Positions 6,736-7,216 of a stretch of DNA of 7,216 nucleotides are shown here, piece after piece. The position numbers were made by a program, and so were the translations under genes. The DNA is from UMGS1649 sp045659265 (GTDB lineage: Bacteria; Bacillota; Clostridia; TANB77; CAG-465): assembly GCA_045659265.1 (NCBI GenBank), contig JAZOWO010000108.1, positions 1 through 7,216 on the forward strand, read 5' to 3'. The notes beneath the pieces were generated by a model. The model was not told the DNA's origin and made no database searches. It worked only from the letters and a program-made list of their open reading frames with translations. Each line of letters begins with the position of its first letter. Position 1 is the stretch's first letter.

Positions 6736-6771
6736 AAAAAATATCAAAAAAGTATAAAAAATATTAAAAAA
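6736..6771 (+). promoter_or_regulatory. four phased A6 tracts (predicted bent DNA / UP element) upstream of the tRNA promoter
   Basis: Runs of exactly six A occur at 6736-6741, 6746-6751, 6756-6761 and 6766-6771, a strict 10-bp period, with the -35 box beginning 10 bp further on at 6776. A-tracts in helical phase bend DNA, and A-rich DNA at about -40 to -60 binds the RNA polymerase alpha C-terminal domain. Strong stable-RNA promoters commonly carry such elements, which fits a tRNA operon. The last run also forms the 5' arm of the terminator hairpin. Confidence 0.65.
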
Positions 6772-6793
6772 GGTGTTGACAAAACACCTTTTT
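6767..6793 (+). terminator. intrinsic terminator of the GGDEF gene, overlapping the tRNA promoter
   Basis: An 11-bp perfect stem pairs AAAAAGGTGTT (6767-6777) with AACACCTTTTT (6783-6793) around the loop GACAA, with the final five T as U-tract. Only four stem pairs are G-C, so it may be a moderate terminator. By symmetry it could also act on the other strand. It lies 37 bp after the stop of the GGDEF gene. Confidence 0.68.
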
Positions 6794-6804
6794 AATATTA
6801 TAAT
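6776..6804 (+). promoter_or_regulatory. consensus sigma-A promoter of the tRNA operon
   Basis: Perfect TTGACA (6776-6781) and perfect TATAAT (6799-6804) are separated by exactly 17 bp, 19 bp before the first tRNA. The -35 box is made of the last two 5'-stem bases and most of the loop of the overlapping terminator hairpin. The start should be near 6811, leaving about 13 bases of 5' leader. Confidence 0.9.
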
Positions 6805-6823
6805 AGTTGTTGTCAGCAAGAGT

Positions 6824-6899
6824 GGGCGCATAGCTCAGTTGGGAGAGCATCTGCCTTACAAGCAGGGGGTCATAGGTTCGAGCCCTATTGTGCCCACCA
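6824..6899 (+). tRNA. tRNA-Val (anticodon UAC)
   Basis: A full cloverleaf is visible: acceptor stem GGGCGCA/TGTGCCC (one G-U pair), D-stem GCTC/GAGC, anticodon loop CTTACAA with anticodon TAC at 6857-6859, and T-arm ATAGG-TTCGAGC-CCTAT. The discriminator is A and CCA is encoded (6897-6899). G19 and C56 are both normal. It is the first of four genes, 8 bp (C followed by seven T) from the next. Confidence 0.97.
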
Positions 6900-6907
6900 C
6901 TTTTTTT

Positions 6908-6981
6908 GGCCTGGTAGTTCAGTTGGTTAGAACGCCGCCCTGTCACGGCGGAGGTCGTGGGTTCGAGTCCCATCCAGGTCG
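6908..6981 (+). tRNA. tRNA-Asp (anticodon GUC), CCA not encoded
   Basis: The cloverleaf is complete: acceptor GGCCTGG/CCAGGTC, D-stem GTTC/GAAC, anticodon stem CCGCC/GGCGG with loop CTGTCAC (anticodon 6942-6944), and T-arm GTGGG-TTCGAGT-CCCAT. The discriminator is G, as expected for Asp. After it the genome reads CAA instead of CCA, so the 3' end needs tRNA nucleotidyltransferase; in Bacillota, CCA-less precursors are typically trimmed by RNase Z. The other three tRNAs here encode CCA. Confidence 0.97.
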
Positions 6982-6997
6982 CAATTTTTTTATATAC

Positions 6998-7073
6998 GGC
7001 CAGATAGCTCAGTTGGTAGAGCAGGGGACTGAAAATCCCCGTGTCGGCGGTTCGATCCCGTCTCTGGCCACCA
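6998..7073 (+). tRNA. tRNA-Phe (anticodon GAA)
   Basis: Acceptor GGCCAGA/TCTGGCC, D-stem GCTC/GAGC, anticodon stem GGGGA/TCCCC with loop CTGAAAA (anticodon 7031-7033), and T-arm GGCGG-TTCGATC-CCGTC all pair (one G-U pair in the T-stem). The discriminator is A and CCA is encoded (7071-7073). It lies 16 bp after the discriminator base of tRNA-Asp and 4 bp before tRNA-Gly. Confidence 0.97.
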
Positions 7074-7077
7074 ATAT

Positions 7078-7153
7078 GCGGGAATAGCTCAGTTGATAGA
7101 GCGTCGCGTTGCCAACGCGAAGGTCGCGGGTTTGAGCCCCGTTTCCCGCTCCA
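7078..7153 (+). tRNA. tRNA-Gly (anticodon GCC) with A19-U56 elbow pair
   Basis: Acceptor GCGGGAA/TTCCCGC, D-stem GCTC/GAGC, anticodon stem TCGCG/CGCGA with loop TTGCCAA (anticodon 7111-7113), and T-stem GCGGG/CCCGT all form (49-65 is G-U). The discriminator is U, usual for bacterial tRNA-Gly, and CCA is encoded (7151-7153). The D-loop reads AGTTGATA, so position 19 (7096) is A, and the T-loop reads TTTGAGC, so position 56 (7133) is U. Nearly all elongator tRNAs have G19 and C56. G18, U54, U55, A58, G15 and C48 are retained. It is the last gene of the tRNA operon. Confidence 0.95.
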
Positions 7154-7155
7154 CT

Positions 7156-7180
7156 AAGACATTAAACAATGTCTTTTTTT
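7156..7180 (+). terminator. intrinsic terminator of the tRNA operon
   Basis: An 8-bp stem AAGACATT/AATGTCTT (7156-7163 with 7168-7175) with loop AAAC is followed by five more T (7176-7180). It begins two bases after the CCA of tRNA-Gly and closes the tRNA cluster. The remaining bases, 7181-7216, contain no feature I can support. Confidence 0.88.
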
Positions 7181-7216
7181 ATGTCTAAATAAAATAGTGG
7201 ATGGAAAAGTATATAG

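Noticed and set aside
6764..6973. A - strand open frame of 69 codons
   Set aside because: It is the antisense translation of tRNA-Asp and tRNA-Val (GLEPTTSAVTG, NRARTYDPLLV), a common false gene call.
6773..7087. A + strand open frame of 104 codons starting with GTG
   Set aside because: It reads through the tRNA promoter and the first three tRNA genes. Its peptide (GRIAQLGEHLPYKQG and similar) is the well-known spurious translation of tRNA sequence.
7181..7216. Possible start of another gene after the tRNA terminator
   Set aside because: The ATG at 7181 hits a stop after three codons, and I see no promoter pair or ribosome-binding site in the remaining bases.

Overview
The window comes from an AT-rich, low-GC Gram-positive bacterium, most likely an uncultured member of the Clostridia. 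Hand counts give roughly 30% G+C over sampled stretches of dnaE and leuS, arginine is encoded almost entirely by AGA in leuS, ribosome-binding sites are strong and purine-rich, and there is a pilin-like protein with the KGISLIVLVITIIVMIILA-type leader that I associate with gut Clostridia. The placement is inference; no rRNA is present. Every supported gene is on the + strand.

Layout. (1) Positions 2-472 hold the 3' end of dnaE (replicative DNA polymerase III alpha subunit), cut by the window edge. (2) Two single-gene units follow, each with its own promoter and hairpin terminator. The first, 577-981, encodes an unrecognised charged helical protein with higher G+C (about 39%) and atypical codons. 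The second, 1102-1791, encodes a type IV pilin-like surface protein. The terminators of these two genes share a 21-bp sequence in inverted orientation. (3) A sigma-A-type promoter at 1882-1910 starts a probable three-gene operon: a YegS/BmrU-family lipid kinase (1937-2818), leucyl-tRNA synthetase leuS (2854-5259), and a membrane-anchored GGDEF protein with a decayed EAL domain (5311-6729). The gaps are 35 and 51 bp, with no terminator or T-box in them. (4) A compact control region at 6736-6804 has four A6 tracts spaced exactly 10 bp apart, then a terminator hairpin whose loop region supplies the -35 box of a consensus tRNA promoter. (5) Four tRNA genes follow, Val(UAC)-Asp(GUC)-Phe(GAA)-Gly(GCC), closed by a terminator at 7156-7180. 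The last 36 bases hold nothing I can identify.

Functionally this is mostly core information-processing sequence (replication, aminoacylation, tRNA supply) with lipid recycling and c-di-GMP signalling in the leuS operon and a small accessory insert between dnaE and the lipid kinase. I see no CRISPR array, insertion sequence, phage module or recognisable new multi-gene system. The most unusual signals are the tRNA-Gly with a paired A19-U56 change at the universal elbow contact, the bent-DNA/terminator/promoter overlap, and the foreign-looking 577-981 gene with a possible sliding-clamp-binding motif next to dnaE.
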